From positions 186,001 through 250,000 of the forward strand of contig NZ_FXTN01000008.1 in NCBI RefSeq assembly GCF_900182595.1: DNA of 64,000 bases, given 5' to 3'. The notes under the pieces were generated by a model. That model was given only the letters and a program-made list of their open reading frames with translations, searched no databases and was not told where the DNA came from. Below are positions 26,887-36,262 of the stretch, in pieces. The number at the start of each line of letters is the position of its first letter. The first letter of the stretch is position 1. Origin of the DNA: Pedobacter westerhofensis (GTDB lineage Bacteria; Bacteroidota; Bacteroidia; Sphingobacteriales; Sphingobacteriaceae). A program made the translations under genes and the position numbers.

Positions 26887-27543
26887 ATGTCCATACCAAA
26901 AATCATACATCAGACTTTTAAATCTTCGAAACTGCCATTCTTAACGCGCTGGCATATTTCCGGCTTCAGGAAGAAAAATCCGGAATATGCCTACGAGTTT
27001 TATGACGATGCACGCATCGCTGTGTTCCTGCAGGAGGAATTCGGGGCCGAAGTTTTTGAACTTTACAGCAGGTTGAATATTGGCGCTGCAAAGGCTGATT
27101 TTTTCAGGTATGCAGTACTCTATAAAAAGGGTGGAATCTATGTTGATATTGACAGCGGCATCAACAGCCGCCTGGATGATTTTATCCGCGCAGATGATGT
27201 AGCAGTCATTACCAGAGAAGGAGATCCTACACTCTATGCACAATGGGCGCTGATCTATAGCCCTGGTCATCCTTTTCTCGAAAAAACGATAGAAATGGTA
27301 CTCAGCAATATCCGTCAGGATAAATACCCGCACGATGTACACCGCATGACCGGGCCTACCGTTTATACCCTTGCTATCGACGATTGCTTAAAGAACAATC
27401 CGCAAACTCCGCACAGGCTTTTGGGAACGGATTACAACGGGCACCTGAAGGTGAAGTATAAACTTGGAAAATTCTTTTTATATGAAAAGGGAGATCACTG
27501 GAAAAAGAAACAGTTAACCACCCCGGTGCTGAAACCGCAATAA
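26887..27543 (+). CDS. Glycosyltransferase family 32 (OCH1-like)
   Basis: 218 residues typical of small bacterial GT32 sugar transferases: opening IPKIIHQTFKSSKLP, then KADFFRYAVLYKKGGIYVDID, whose DxD binds the metal-nucleotide-sugar, and a conserved MTGPTVYTLAID stretch. Acceptor and sugar are unknown; family members often add mannose or galactose in lipopolysaccharide or capsule. It abuts the convergent meaB without a gap (27543/27544). Confidence 0.88.
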   Translation: MSIPKIIHQTFKSSKLPFLTRWHISGFRKKNPEYAYEFYDDARIAVFLQEEFGAEVFELYSRLNIGAAKADFFRYAVLYKKGGIYVDIDSGINSRLDDFIRADDVAVITREGDPTLYAQWALIYSPGHPFLEKTIEMVLSNIRQDKYPHDVHRMTGPTVYTLAIDDCLKNNPQTPHRLLGTDYNGHLKVKYKLGKFFLYEKGDHWKKKQLTTPVLKPQ

Positions 27544-28431
27544 TTAGTACTGGTCTATGAACTGATATATATTGAAGCCTGGCGCATCACAACTGTCAGC
27601 AATACGCTGCTGGAGATCCGCTCTCGAAACATCTTTCATCCTTTTATTTTGAATCAGTTTATAGGCCTTCTCAGTATATAAATATACTTTCTTTCCATTT
27701 TTCTGAATCCCTGCTCCTTCCAGCCACTCCAATACTTCTTTTGTGCCCTGCTGTTTATCCGCGATTGTTTCAAATACCGGGACAGTGCTGATCCGCTGAT
27801 GAAGCATCTTTCTCAGTTTGCTGGCAAAAGAACCGGCGCCTTCCCTGTCTGCCTTGTTCACAATGAAAGCATCGCCGATTTCCATTAAACCAGATTTGAT
27901 ATGCTGTATTTCATCACCCGCTTCGGGAACCAGCACAACGATGGTAAGATCGGCTAAACCGGCAATTTCAATTTCTGATTGCCCAACCCCTACAGTTTCT
28001 ATAATAATATAATCAAAATTTGCAGCTCTTAAAACATCCGTCATTTCAATTACCTTTCCTGAAAGCCCGCCCACCGAACCACGTGTAGCGATAGACCGGA
28101 TATACACATTAGGGTCGTTAAAATGTGCAGACATCCTCACCCTGTCTCCCAACAGAGACCCCAGATTGAATGGTGATGTGGGATCCACAGCTAATACCGC
28201 CACTTTCTTCTGCTGACTGCTCCATATACTGATCATTGAACTTACCAGCGTGCTTTTGCCAGCTCCCGGAGGCCCGGTAATACCTATGACCGGGATATTG
28301 GGATCCATTTCCAGAGCCTGCAGCAGTTCGGCACTACCGGCCAGCTCGTTTTCAGCTAGAGTCAGCACCCGCGCTAAAGATAAATAATCACCTCTTCTGA
28401 TTTCAGCTAAAAATTGCGGTATGGTTTTCAT
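27544..28431 (-). CDS. meaB: MeaB/ArgK-type GTPase, methylmalonyl-CoA mutase chaperone
   Basis: 295-residue G3E-family P-loop GTPase: Walker A GPPGAGKST, the RSIATRGSVGGLSG switch segment, DYIIIETVGVGQSE and the base-recognition NKAD. MeaB guards and reloads B12-dependent methylmalonyl-CoA mutase with GTP hydrolysis. The mutase genes are not in the window. It interrupts the glycosyltransferase region on the opposite strand. Confidence 0.93.
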   Translation of the reverse strand: MKTIPQFLAEIRRGDYLSLARVLTLAENELAGSAELLQALEMDPNIPVIGITGPPGAGKSTLVSSMISIWSSQQKKVAVLAVDPTSPFNLGSLLGDRVRMSAHFNDPNVYIRSIATRGSVGGLSGKVIEMTDVLRAANFDYIIIETVGVGQSEIEIAGLADLTIVVLVPEAGDEIQHIKSGLMEIGDAFIVNKADREGAGSFASKLRKMLHQRISTVPVFETIADKQQGTKEVLEWLEGAGIQKNGKKVYLYTEKAYKLIQNKRMKDVSRADLQQRIADSCDAPGFNIYQFIDQY

Positions 28432-28459
28432 TTGATTATAAATGATAAATCTATCTTTG
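28431..28459 (+). promoter_or_regulatory. Promoter of the first GT2 gene
   Basis: TTTG (28431-28434), a 17-nt spacer and TATCTTTG (28452-28459), an exact -7 box, 59 nt before the ATG at 28519. Divergent from meaB. Confidence 0.6.
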
Positions 28460-28518
28460 TTGCAAAGAACCAGAATATATATTCTCCGGCAAAATAAAAA
28501 TACTCATATCCTTAAAGA

Positions 28519-29421
28519 ATGAAAGTTAGTGGTTTCACTTATATGCGCAATAGTTTCAAATATGGTTATCCTGTAATTGAATCGATCAAATCTATCCTTC
28601 CGATCTGTGATGAGTTTATAGCTGTGGTAGGAAAATCTGATGATGGAACAAGGGAGGCTATTGAAGCAATTGGTTCTGATAAGATCAGGATTATCGATAC
28701 AGAATGGGATGATGAACTGATTAAAGGCGGAAAGGTATTTGCACAACAGGCCAACATCGGTCTGAAGGCGGTAACGGGCGACTGGGCATTTCACATACAG
28801 TCTGACGAAGTATTTCATGAGGACGCTCTCGCCGAAATTCAGCAGGCGATGAAGGACAACCTGGATAACCCTGCTGTAGAAGGCTTTCTATTTAACTTTT
28901 ATCATTTTATTGGCGACTATAAACATATTGGTACCACCAGGCGCTGGCATCGCCGCGAAATTCGGATTGTAAGAAATTTGCCAGGAGTATTTTCATACAA
29001 AGATTCACAGGGCTTCAGGATCTATCCTTCTGAGCAGGATTACGAAAACCAGACCAACAGCAGGAAGCTGAATGTAAAATTGCTGAACGCAAGGATATTC
29101 CATTATTCTTATTGCAGAAATCCGGACCTGCTGCTGGGAAAAGTAAAACGGTTCAATAACTATTATCAGTCGCAGGAAAAAACGGAAGAGCAGTACGCCG
29201 CCTACCAGACGTTTGACTTTGGCACAGTAGCTGACATTCTTGCACCTTTTACGGAATCGCATCCGGCTACCATGCAAAAAACCATTGCTGCCCAGGACTG
29301 GACTTTTGTACATAACCCAAAAAAGATTGCACTCTCTTTGCGCCGTTTGATGCTGCACCGCATCGAACAGGTCATAGGATGGAGGATCGGAGAGTATAAA
29401 AATTACAAGATCATACGATAA
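28519..29421 (+). CDS. Glycosyltransferase family 2 protein
   Basis: 300 residues with a GT-A nucleotide-binding half: MKVSGFTYMRNSFKYGYPVI, then repeated Asp-rich turns (VGKSDDGT, DTEWDDE) and the metal-site-like HIQSDEVF near residue 95. The C-terminal half (RRWHRREIRIVRN) is family-specific. It resembles SPBc2-type or WaaE-like glycosyltransferases that modify surface glycans; donor and acceptor cannot be read from sequence. First of four forward genes of a glycan cluster. Confidence 0.85.
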   Translation: MKVSGFTYMRNSFKYGYPVIESIKSILPICDEFIAVVGKSDDGTREAIEAIGSDKIRIIDTEWDDELIKGGKVFAQQANIGLKAVTGDWAFHIQSDEVFHEDALAEIQQAMKDNLDNPAVEGFLFNFYHFIGDYKHIGTTRRWHRREIRIVRNLPGVFSYKDSQGFRIYPSEQDYENQTNSRKLNVKLLNARIFHYSYCRNPDLLLGKVKRFNNYYQSQEKTEEQYAAYQTFDFGTVADILAPFTESHPATMQKTIAAQDWTFVHNPKKIALSLRRLMLHRIEQVIGWRIGEYKNYKIIR

Positions 29422-29567
29422 ATCATATCCAGGGTCAAAGAAAACAATATTTAAAAGTGGTAAAATTGTCTTCTCGGAGATAATTCAACCTCACAATGCG
29501 TTAATCACATACTTAAATACATAGAAATTAATTTGAAATATAATTTAATTTTAGCTTATTTGTGATT

Positions 29568-30494
29568 ATGTTCACAAAGAATAATATTGTCGCAAGAAAA
29601 TTTAACACAATAATCGATGAATTAAATTCATTAAGAGAGGACGCCAATTCGCAAAAATTACTGCAGGCAGCTATTTTGTCGCAGTTAAACATTGCCAATA
29701 CTCATCATGTTCTTAACAATATACAATTGGCAGAGTTCAAAGTATTTTCGCAATGGAAGGATGATGGCATTATTCAATTCTTAGTTGACTATTTAGATCT
29801 GGAATCGAATACATTTATAGAATTCGGAGTACAGAATTACACCGAATCCAACACCCGGTTTTTGTTAGTAAATAATAACTGGACCGGGCTAATTATGGAC
29901 GGTACCGAAAGTAACATCAAAGATGTGCATGAACAGGAAATTTACTGGAAGTACAATCTAACTGCAGTAACAGCATTTATAACTGCTGAAAACATTAATG
30001 AATTAATCAGTCAGCATGGATTTTCCGGCGAATTAGGATTGTTGCACATTGACATTGATGGTAATGATTACTGGGTTTGGAAAGCAATATCTGTGGTTTC
30101 TCCTGTGATTGTAATTGTGGAATACAACAGCGTATTTGGTGACAAAAACCCTTGGACAGTTCCTTATCAAGCAAACTTTTACAGAACAGATGCGCACTAT
30201 AGTAATCTGTACTTTGGTTCTTCGTTAATGTCATTATGTGATTTGGCTAAAGAAAAAGGATATACTTTTATCGGCTGCAACAGCAATGGCAATAATGCAT
30301 ATTTTATAAGAGAGGATAAGATCAAGGGACTGAAGCCGCTTAGCCTCGAGGAGGGTTATGTACTCTCCCAGTTCAGGGAAAGCAGAGATGCAGCAGGACA
30401 GCTTACTTATATCAATGGAACTGATCGCTTAATGGAGATCCATGGAATGGAAGTTTTTAATACAAGAAAAAACGAAATCGAAACTATACGCTAG
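29568..30494 (+). CDS. Putative FkbM-like methyltransferase of the glycan cluster
   Basis: 308 residues from the ATG at 29568 (a GTG at 29562 is also in frame). After a helical N-terminus come FIEFGVQNYTESNTRFLL, which resembles the SAM-binding first strand of class I methyltransferases, and LGLLHIDIDGNDYWVWKAI, like the acidic D-G-x-D-Y motif of FkbM-type enzymes. FkbM proteins methylate sugar hydroxyls. The match is by motif only, so it could be another SAM-fold protein. It lies between two GT2 genes. Confidence 0.6.
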   Translation: MFTKNNIVARKFNTIIDELNSLREDANSQKLLQAAILSQLNIANTHHVLNNIQLAEFKVFSQWKDDGIIQFLVDYLDLESNTFIEFGVQNYTESNTRFLLVNNNWTGLIMDGTESNIKDVHEQEIYWKYNLTAVTAFITAENINELISQHGFSGELGLLHIDIDGNDYWVWKAISVVSPVIVIVEYNSVFGDKNPWTVPYQANFYRTDAHYSNLYFGSSLMSLCDLAKEKGYTFIGCNSNGNNAYFIREDKIKGLKPLSLEEGYVLSQFRESRDAAGQLTYINGTDRLMEIHGMEVFNTRKNEIETIR

Positions 30495-30513
30495 GAGTCC
30501 TTCAGCCTCATAA

Positions 30514-30544
30514 TTTGACATTCGCAATAATTGATGTAATTTTG
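30514..30544 (+). promoter_or_regulatory. Consensus promoter inside the glycan cluster
   Basis: TTTG (30514-30517), exactly 19 nt, then TAATTTTG (30537-30544): a full match to the Bacteroidota consensus, 22 nt before the ATG at 30567. The downstream GT2 genes therefore have their own promoter. Confidence 0.75.
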
Positions 30545-30566
30545 CAGATCAGTTTAAATAATTTGA

Positions 30567-31364
30567 ATGCAAGACCAGCCCATTACAGTTGCCATCCTGA
30601 TCTCTACCTATAATTGGCCCCAGGCATTGAGTCTGGTTTTAGCAGGTATAGCAAGGCAAACAAGAATGCCAGATGAGATCGTAATTGCAGATGATGGTTC
30701 CAGGGATGATACAAAATTATTGATTGAAGAATTTAAGCGTCAGCACAAGCTATCAGTTAAGCACATCTGGCATGAAGATAAAGGCTTTAGAAAAAGCTTA
30801 ATTCTGAATAAGGCCGTTCAAAATATAGACTCTTCATATATACTTGAAATTGATGGTGATATAATTATAGATCCGCATTTTGTTTCAGATCACTTGAAAG
30901 CTGCCCAACAAGGTTATTTTGTACAGGGAAGCAGGGCAATGATTACAGAAGAAAAGGCAAAAGAGATCCTGGATTCAGGAGAAATTAATTTTTCGGTATT
31001 TTCATCGGGATTGCACAGCAGGTTCAATGCTTTACGATTTCCACTGCTAAGTCGAATAATCATGCTCTTTCCATCTAATCCATTTCATATAAAAGCCTGC
31101 AACATTGCATTCTGGAAAAGTGATTACATAAAAATAAACGGATACGATAACAGGTTTGAAGGTTGGGGAGGAGAGGATTATGAATTTGCCGCCCGGTTAT
31201 TGCATTCAGGAATAAAAAGAAAAAGACTAAAGCTGGCAGCTCTGGGATATCATATTTTTCATAAGGACAATTCCAGGAATAACACCCTTCCAAATGACAG
31301 CATTTACAGGAAGACGATTGCTGAGAAATTATCCTACACTGCTCAGGGCTTCACTGAGGCATAA
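30567..31364 (+). CDS. Glycosyltransferase family 2 with a C-terminal galactosyltransferase-type domain
   Basis: 265 residues. The N-terminal GT2 fold has AILISTYNWPQAL, IVIADDGSRDDT and the metal-binding EIDGDIIID; the C-terminal part carries GWGGEDYEFAARLLHSG, the acceptor-site motif shared with chondroitin synthases and beta-1,4-galactosyltransferases (the W-G-x-E-D). It adds a sugar to a surface glycan; the sugar is unknown. It has its own consensus promoter. Confidence 0.9.
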   Translation: MQDQPITVAILISTYNWPQALSLVLAGIARQTRMPDEIVIADDGSRDDTKLLIEEFKRQHKLSVKHIWHEDKGFRKSLILNKAVQNIDSSYILEIDGDIIIDPHFVSDHLKAAQQGYFVQGSRAMITEEKAKEILDSGEINFSVFSSGLHSRFNALRFPLLSRIIMLFPSNPFHIKACNIAFWKSDYIKINGYDNRFEGWGGEDYEFAARLLHSGIKRKRLKLAALGYHIFHKDNSRNNTLPNDSIYRKTIAEKLSYTAQGFTEA

Positions 31365-31370
31365 TAAAAA

Positions 31371-31385
31371 AATGCCTGCGGGCAT
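31371..31385 (-). terminator. Short hairpin with T run on the minus strand
   Basis: ATGCC-TGCG-GGCAT preceded by A7 on the forward strand; only the minus strand has the terminator T tract, yet both flanking genes run forward. It could stop antisense transcription. Confidence 0.35.
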
Positions 31386-31403
31386 AGAATTAAAGATTAA
31401 GGC

Positions 31404-32363
31404 ATGACTAAAGGGGTAACAATAATTATATGTACATATAACGGCGCTGAGCGACTTGGTAAAACAATTGAGTACATTGCACAGCAGTCTCTGACAGATA
31501 TACCCTGGGAAGTAATTTTGGTAGATAATGCCTCAACCGACAATTCTTCAGCAACAGGCCAGTCTGAGTGGGACAAGTATGAACTTAGCCATGTTTCTTT
31601 CAGGCTAATTAGTGAGCCTAAGCCGGGCAAATTATATGCATTACAAAAAGCTATACAAGCGGCACGCTATGAATATCTAATCACCTGTGATGATGATAAT
31701 TGGCTTGCACCAGATTATGCTAAACGAATTTACGATACCTTTGAATTAACACCAGAAGTTGCAGCTATCGGCGGACGTGGAATCCCTGTAACAGAAGGCA
31801 AGCCACTTCCCGACTGGTTTAAAGATTACGAAGTTGTGTATGCTGTTGGCCCACAAGCTAAAAAGCACGGTATTATGCCGGTAAGATCTATACTCTGGGG
31901 CGCGGGATTAAGTACCAGAAAATCTGTTTATCTTGAAATGTATAAAACTTTTCCATCATTTCTTATTGAGCATGATACCGACATTATTTTTGCTGAAGAT
32001 ACTGAATATTGTTTGCGCTTAATTTTGAAGGGCTACAGATTATTTTATGACGCCGGGCTGGTTTACCATCATTTCATTGCGGATTACAAACTAGATGTAA
32101 AACGCAGAGATGCATATTTAGGTCGGTTTAAAGATGCTAATGTTGTTCTCAGGAAATATTACGCGGCAATGAGAGCTAAATTAAAAACGAAAGGTCGTCC
32201 TGACATTTGGTTTTTACTTCTGATTATCACTCCTTTTAACTACATATTTTCTTTTTCCAGAAAAAGAGCAGAGAAAGCACGTAACACCTTGTTCCATATG
32301 CTGCCTTTTGGAATCAAATCCGATCCTATTTCTACACGTATAAAAGAATTTATTAAAGAATAA
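31404..32363 (+). CDS. Glycosyltransferase family 2 protein
   Basis: 319 residues: VTIIICTYNGAERLGKTIEYI, EVILVDNASTDNSS, then the DxD-type ITCDDDNWLAPDYAKR, and EDTEYCLRLILKGYRLFYDAGLVYHH near residue 200. This is the dTDP/UDP-sugar GT2 fold used for O-antigen or exopolysaccharide assembly. The C-terminal segment has a hydrophobic stretch (FLLLIITPFNYIF) that may bring it to the membrane. It ends 13 nt before a convergent GT2. Confidence 0.88.
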   Translation: MTKGVTIIICTYNGAERLGKTIEYIAQQSLTDIPWEVILVDNASTDNSSATGQSEWDKYELSHVSFRLISEPKPGKLYALQKAIQAARYEYLITCDDDNWLAPDYAKRIYDTFELTPEVAAIGGRGIPVTEGKPLPDWFKDYEVVYAVGPQAKKHGIMPVRSILWGAGLSTRKSVYLEMYKTFPSFLIEHDTDIIFAEDTEYCLRLILKGYRLFYDAGLVYHHFIADYKLDVKRRDAYLGRFKDANVVLRKYYAAMRAKLKTKGRPDIWFLLLIITPFNYIFSFSRKRAEKARNTLFHMLPFGIKSDPISTRIKEFIKE

Positions 32364-32376
32364 TTCTAATATTTCC

Positions 32377-33132
32377 TCAGACACCTTGCCTGTGCCTCCT
32401 TTTATCTTTGAATCCTCTAATTAGATATCTCATATAAATTTTCCAGCCCATCCATTTTCTGATGAGAGCTGACTTATCCTTTATAAAAATTTCATCACTG
32501 TTACCAGCAGAAAATCCCCCCATATTGTAGCTTACAACATCGATGGCATAGAATTCCTTCCTGAAATTATGGTTACCCCATAACCTTAAATTCAACGCGT
32601 AATCAGCAGCTATCTTGTATTTAAGCTCGTACTTTAAGTTATAAAATGCTTTTGCCGGATAGAGAATCGATTGATGGTTCATGCAATATTTAGCAAGTCT
32701 GTAAGCGCTAAATTCACCCTTCAACAATCCGTAAGGATCTATTTCCACCCCATCTTCATAAAACGGAATGCTGTTACCATAATATATAGTACCGTCATGT
32801 GTTAACTTACCCGCCAACTCTTTAAAGCCAGGAAGAAGTCTGTCATCAGCCCCCATAAAATACAACCATCTGCCGGAAGCTATACTAATCCCCTTGTTCA
32901 TCGCATCGTATATTCCGAGATCCGGTTCAGATTTCCATCGTAGAATGTTGTAAGTATACTGCGATAGTATCTCAAGAGTCTTATCAGTACTGCCTCCATC
33001 CATTACTATAATTTCAATAGATAAAAAATCTAAATTGAATATTGATTCCAAACAGCCAGCAATGTATTTCTCTGCATTGTAAGAAGGAATAATTACTGTA
33101 ATCAATACTCCCGGATCAGGTAATTTGTTCAT
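32377..33132 (-). CDS. Glycosyltransferase family 2 protein (WcaA-like)
   Basis: 251 residues: LITVIIPSYNAEKYIAGCLESI, EIIVMDGGSTDKTLEIL, then GIYDAMNKGISIASGRWLYFMGADD with the metal-site GADD, all typical of the colanic-acid WcaA-like GT2 group. Single minus-strand gene between forward genes, convergent with the preceding GT2 and divergent from the ABC transporter. Confidence 0.9.
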   Translation of the reverse strand: MNKLPDPGVLITVIIPSYNAEKYIAGCLESIFNLDFLSIEIIVMDGGSTDKTLEILSQYTYNILRWKSEPDLGIYDAMNKGISIASGRWLYFMGADDRLLPGFKELAGKLTHDGTIYYGNSIPFYEDGVEIDPYGLLKGEFSAYRLAKYCMNHQSILYPAKAFYNLKYELKYKIAADYALNLRLWGNHNFRKEFYAIDVVSYNMGGFSAGNSDEIFIKDKSALIRKWMGWKIYMRYLIRGFKDKRRHRQGV

Positions 33133-33260
33133 CTGAATATATTTGATTCAAATGTACTTCATATATATGATTCTACTTCCATCTGGCATCAAATAGCTAT
33201 TTTTCTTGAAAATAGGTCTATAAACTAACTATGCGTACCTTCGTACTTTAATCATTTTTA

Positions 33261-35093
33261 ATGAAAACATATTTTAGATTACTTTCATTTGCTAAACCCA
33301 TAGAAAAATTTGCCATTCCCTATGTAATTGCAACACTGTTAGCCGTTTTTTTTAACACATTCAATCTTGCACTGCTTGCTCCACTTTTAGACACTTTATT
33401 TGCTAGTCCAGAAAAAATAGTTCACAGCGGTACAGTGGAAAAATCGGACTCAATATTTAACATTATGGCCAAATTCAGGGAACTGGTTGACTATTCAATG
33501 CAACATTATGACAAATTGGGAACACTAAAATTGGTATGCAGTATCATTCTTGTTTCAGTGATATTGGCGAACCTTTTCAGGTATTTGTCCCAGCGCTTTA
33601 TGGAAGATCTGCGGGTTCATACTTTACTAAACCTTCGCAAAACCGTATTTAACAATGTAATGAATCTTCACATAGGGTACTTCAATAATGAACGTAAAGG
33701 CGACATTATGTCAAAGGTATCTTCCGATGTACAAGTTGTTCAATATACAGTAACCAATACACTGCAGGTAGTATTTAAGGAGCCGCTACAGTTGATATTC
33801 TATATTTTTGTCCTTGTAAGCATTTCTCTTAAGCTTACACTATTTTCATTGTTAGTTATTCCTTTATCTGGTTTTATTATCAGCAAAATTGTAAAACGCC
33901 TAAAGCAACAGGCGACTCAGGCACATGAATCCTTCGCGAGGATGCTGGGATTTCTTGACGAGGCATTATCAGGAATAAAAATTATCAAAGCATTTAATGC
34001 GACTGACAGAATAAAAGAGAAGTTCCAGAAAGAGAATGTCTATTATTCTGATCTCACAAGGAAAATGGCCCGTAGGCAACAGTTAGCTTCTCCGGTATCT
34101 CAGGCATTGGGAATTCTCGTAGTTGTAATGATTGTATTATATGGCGGTAAAATGATCCTGGTTGATAAATCATCTGAGTTGACATCTGCTGGGTTTATCG
34201 CCTACATTGCAATATTTTCCCAGGTAATGCAGCCGGTGAAGGCAATTGCAGATTCATTCAGTGGAATTCATTCAGGAATTGCTGCCGGAGTACGTGTATT
34301 AGACCTTATAGACACACATCCAGAGCTCACGAATAAACCTTCGGCCACAGAAATCCATGATTTCAATAAGGAATTAAGATTTGATAATATTAGTTTCAGC
34401 TATGGTGAAAAAGAAGTGCTGAAGAATATTAATCTTACCATCGAAAAGGGAAAGACTGTAGCCGTTATCGGTCCATCGGGGGGCGGTAAAAGTACATTAA
34501 TGGATCTTATTCCAAGATTCTATGATCCTAAAGATGGTAGAATAACTATTGATGGCATTGACCTTAGAGATATAACTTCTGAAAGCCTAAGATCTCAAAT
34601 AGGAACTGTAAATCAGGAATCCATACTTTTTAATGATACAATTATCAATAATATCCGCTTTGCAAAACCTAATGCTACTGATGAAGAAGTAGTTGGAGCT
34701 GCAAAGATTGCTAATGCCGATGACTTTATCATGAATACTGAAAATGGTTATCAGACAAACATTGGCGACCGTGGAAATAAACTATCAGGTGGACAAAAAC
34801 AGCGTTTATGTATTGCAAGAGCTGTATTGGCTAACCCTCCTATCATGCTGCTAGATGAAGCTACGTCAGCTCTGGATACAGAATCGGAGAAACTTGTTCA
34901 GGATGCCTTATATAAACTGATGCAAAACAGGACATCCATTGTAATTGCACATCGCCTAAGTACTATACAGCACGCAGATCTTATCGTTGTAATTGATCAG
35001 GGTGAAATTAGGGAAACAGGTACCCACTCTGAACTAATAGAACACAATGGATTATATAAACGCCTGATAAACATGCAGACATTTAACGATTAA
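33261..35093 (+). CDS. MsbA-like ABC exporter (fused permease and ATPase)
   Basis: 610 residues: a six-helix type I exporter domain (about 1-330) and an ATPase domain with Walker A GPSGGGKST, Q-loop NQESILF, signature LSGGQKQR, Walker B IMLLDEATSALD and H-loop AHRLS. This is the lipid A-core flippase architecture (MsbA); multidrug and other lipid exporters look the same. Its position among glycosyltransferases favours export of a glycolipid, such as lipooligosaccharide. It begins a three-gene forward run with a GT4 and DUF5672 gene. Confidence 0.9.
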   Translation: MKTYFRLLSFAKPIEKFAIPYVIATLLAVFFNTFNLALLAPLLDTLFASPEKIVHSGTVEKSDSIFNIMAKFRELVDYSMQHYDKLGTLKLVCSIILVSVILANLFRYLSQRFMEDLRVHTLLNLRKTVFNNVMNLHIGYFNNERKGDIMSKVSSDVQVVQYTVTNTLQVVFKEPLQLIFYIFVLVSISLKLTLFSLLVIPLSGFIISKIVKRLKQQATQAHESFARMLGFLDEALSGIKIIKAFNATDRIKEKFQKENVYYSDLTRKMARRQQLASPVSQALGILVVVMIVLYGGKMILVDKSSELTSAGFIAYIAIFSQVMQPVKAIADSFSGIHSGIAAGVRVLDLIDTHPELTNKPSATEIHDFNKELRFDNISFSYGEKEVLKNINLTIEKGKTVAVIGPSGGGKSTLMDLIPRFYDPKDGRITIDGIDLRDITSESLRSQIGTVNQESILFNDTIINNIRFAKPNATDEEVVGAAKIANADDFIMNTENGYQTNIGDRGNKLSGGQKQRLCIARAVLANPPIMLLDEATSALDTESEKLVQDALYKLMQNRTSIVIAHRLSTIQHADLIVVIDQGEIRETGTHSELIEHNGLYKRLINMQTFND

Positions 35094-35121
35094 TTCTCAA
35101 ATCATTATTGGAAAACAGAAG

Positions 35122-36231
35122 ATGCTAAGACTCCTCATAGACCATCAAACGTTCTCTATGCAACAATATGGAGGAATCTCCCGTTATTTTGCTAATATTC
35201 AACACACTTCTGATGTAAAAAAAGACATACAATCTGTTGTCGGAATTCTTTGCACAAAAAATTATTATTTAAAGGATTATCCTGCACCTTTAAATAATGC
35301 TCTGGGACGATGGCTTCTTAAAAAAGAAAGCAGACGTTTTCAATGGAACATGAAGTATTCAAAATATCTGATTCAAAAGAACGATTTTGATATTCTCCAC
35401 CCAAGTTACTATGATCCCTACTTTTTAAAATATAACAAAAAACCATTTGTCATCACAGTACATGATATGATCCATGAGCAGTTCCCGGAATATTTCGACC
35501 CGAATGACGTCTATGTAAGGTATAAAAGACTTTGTATAGAAAATGCTGACCAGATCATTGCAATTTCAGAATCCACAAGTAAAGACCTGCAGGATATACT
35601 GAATGTTGCTTCAAATAGGATAACTGTTATACATCACGGTTATCAGATGAACATCAATAATTCTCTCCCACCCGAACCCGAGAGCCCGGTTCCCACTGAG
35701 AAAATGTATTTATTATATGTAGGAGATAGACGAGGATATAAAAATTTCCCGGTTTTTTTATCAGCATTGACACCGCTATTAAAGAAAGACATCAACTTAA
35801 AACTAATCTGTGCCGGAGGAGGTCATTTTGCAGAGGCAGAAATAGAAATGATATCGAGGCTTACATTGCAAAATCAGGTCTCCCAAATAAGTGCAACGGA
35901 TCGGGAATTGACATCTCTTTATCAAAATGCCAAGGCATTTATTTTTCCATCTCTTTATGAAGGTTTTGGATTACCTATCCTGGAAGCTTTTAACTGCAAT
36001 TGTCCAGTGATTGCAAGTGACCAGCCATGTTTCAAAGAGATTGGAGAAGACGCAATTGCGTATTTCCAACCCAATGATAAACATAGCATATTAAAAACTG
36101 TAGAAGAGGTAATCAATAATCAAAATTTGCGCTTAAATCTAATCACTAAAGGCCGTTTACAACTAGCTAAATTCCCTATGGATCTCTGTATGGATAAAAC
36201 GTTATCCGTTTACAACAAGCTCGTCTCGTAG
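35122..36231 (+). CDS. Glycosyltransferase family 4 (GT-B) protein
   Basis: 369 residues of GT-B type: N-terminal acceptor domain with the QQYGGISRYF loop and TVHDMIHEQFPEYF, then a C-terminal donor domain with LLYVGDRRGYKN and the GT4 E-x7-E region FPSLYEGFGLPILEAFNCNCPVI. It probably adds mannose or a related sugar to a lipid-linked glycan. It follows the ABC exporter after 28 nt. The DNA is visibly richer in A and T than the housekeeping genes. Confidence 0.9.
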   Translation: MLRLLIDHQTFSMQQYGGISRYFANIQHTSDVKKDIQSVVGILCTKNYYLKDYPAPLNNALGRWLLKKESRRFQWNMKYSKYLIQKNDFDILHPSYYDPYFLKYNKKPFVITVHDMIHEQFPEYFDPNDVYVRYKRLCIENADQIIAISESTSKDLQDILNVASNRITVIHHGYQMNINNSLPPEPESPVPTEKMYLLYVGDRRGYKNFPVFLSALTPLLKKDINLKLICAGGGHFAEAEIEMISRLTLQNQVSQISATDRELTSLYQNAKAFIFPSLYEGFGLPILEAFNCNCPVIASDQPCFKEIGEDAIAYFQPNDKHSILKTVEEVINNQNLRLNLITKGRLQLAKFPMDLCMDKTLSVYNKLVS

Positions 36232-36262
36232 ATTAAATTCAAAATAAATATTCAACTGTATT

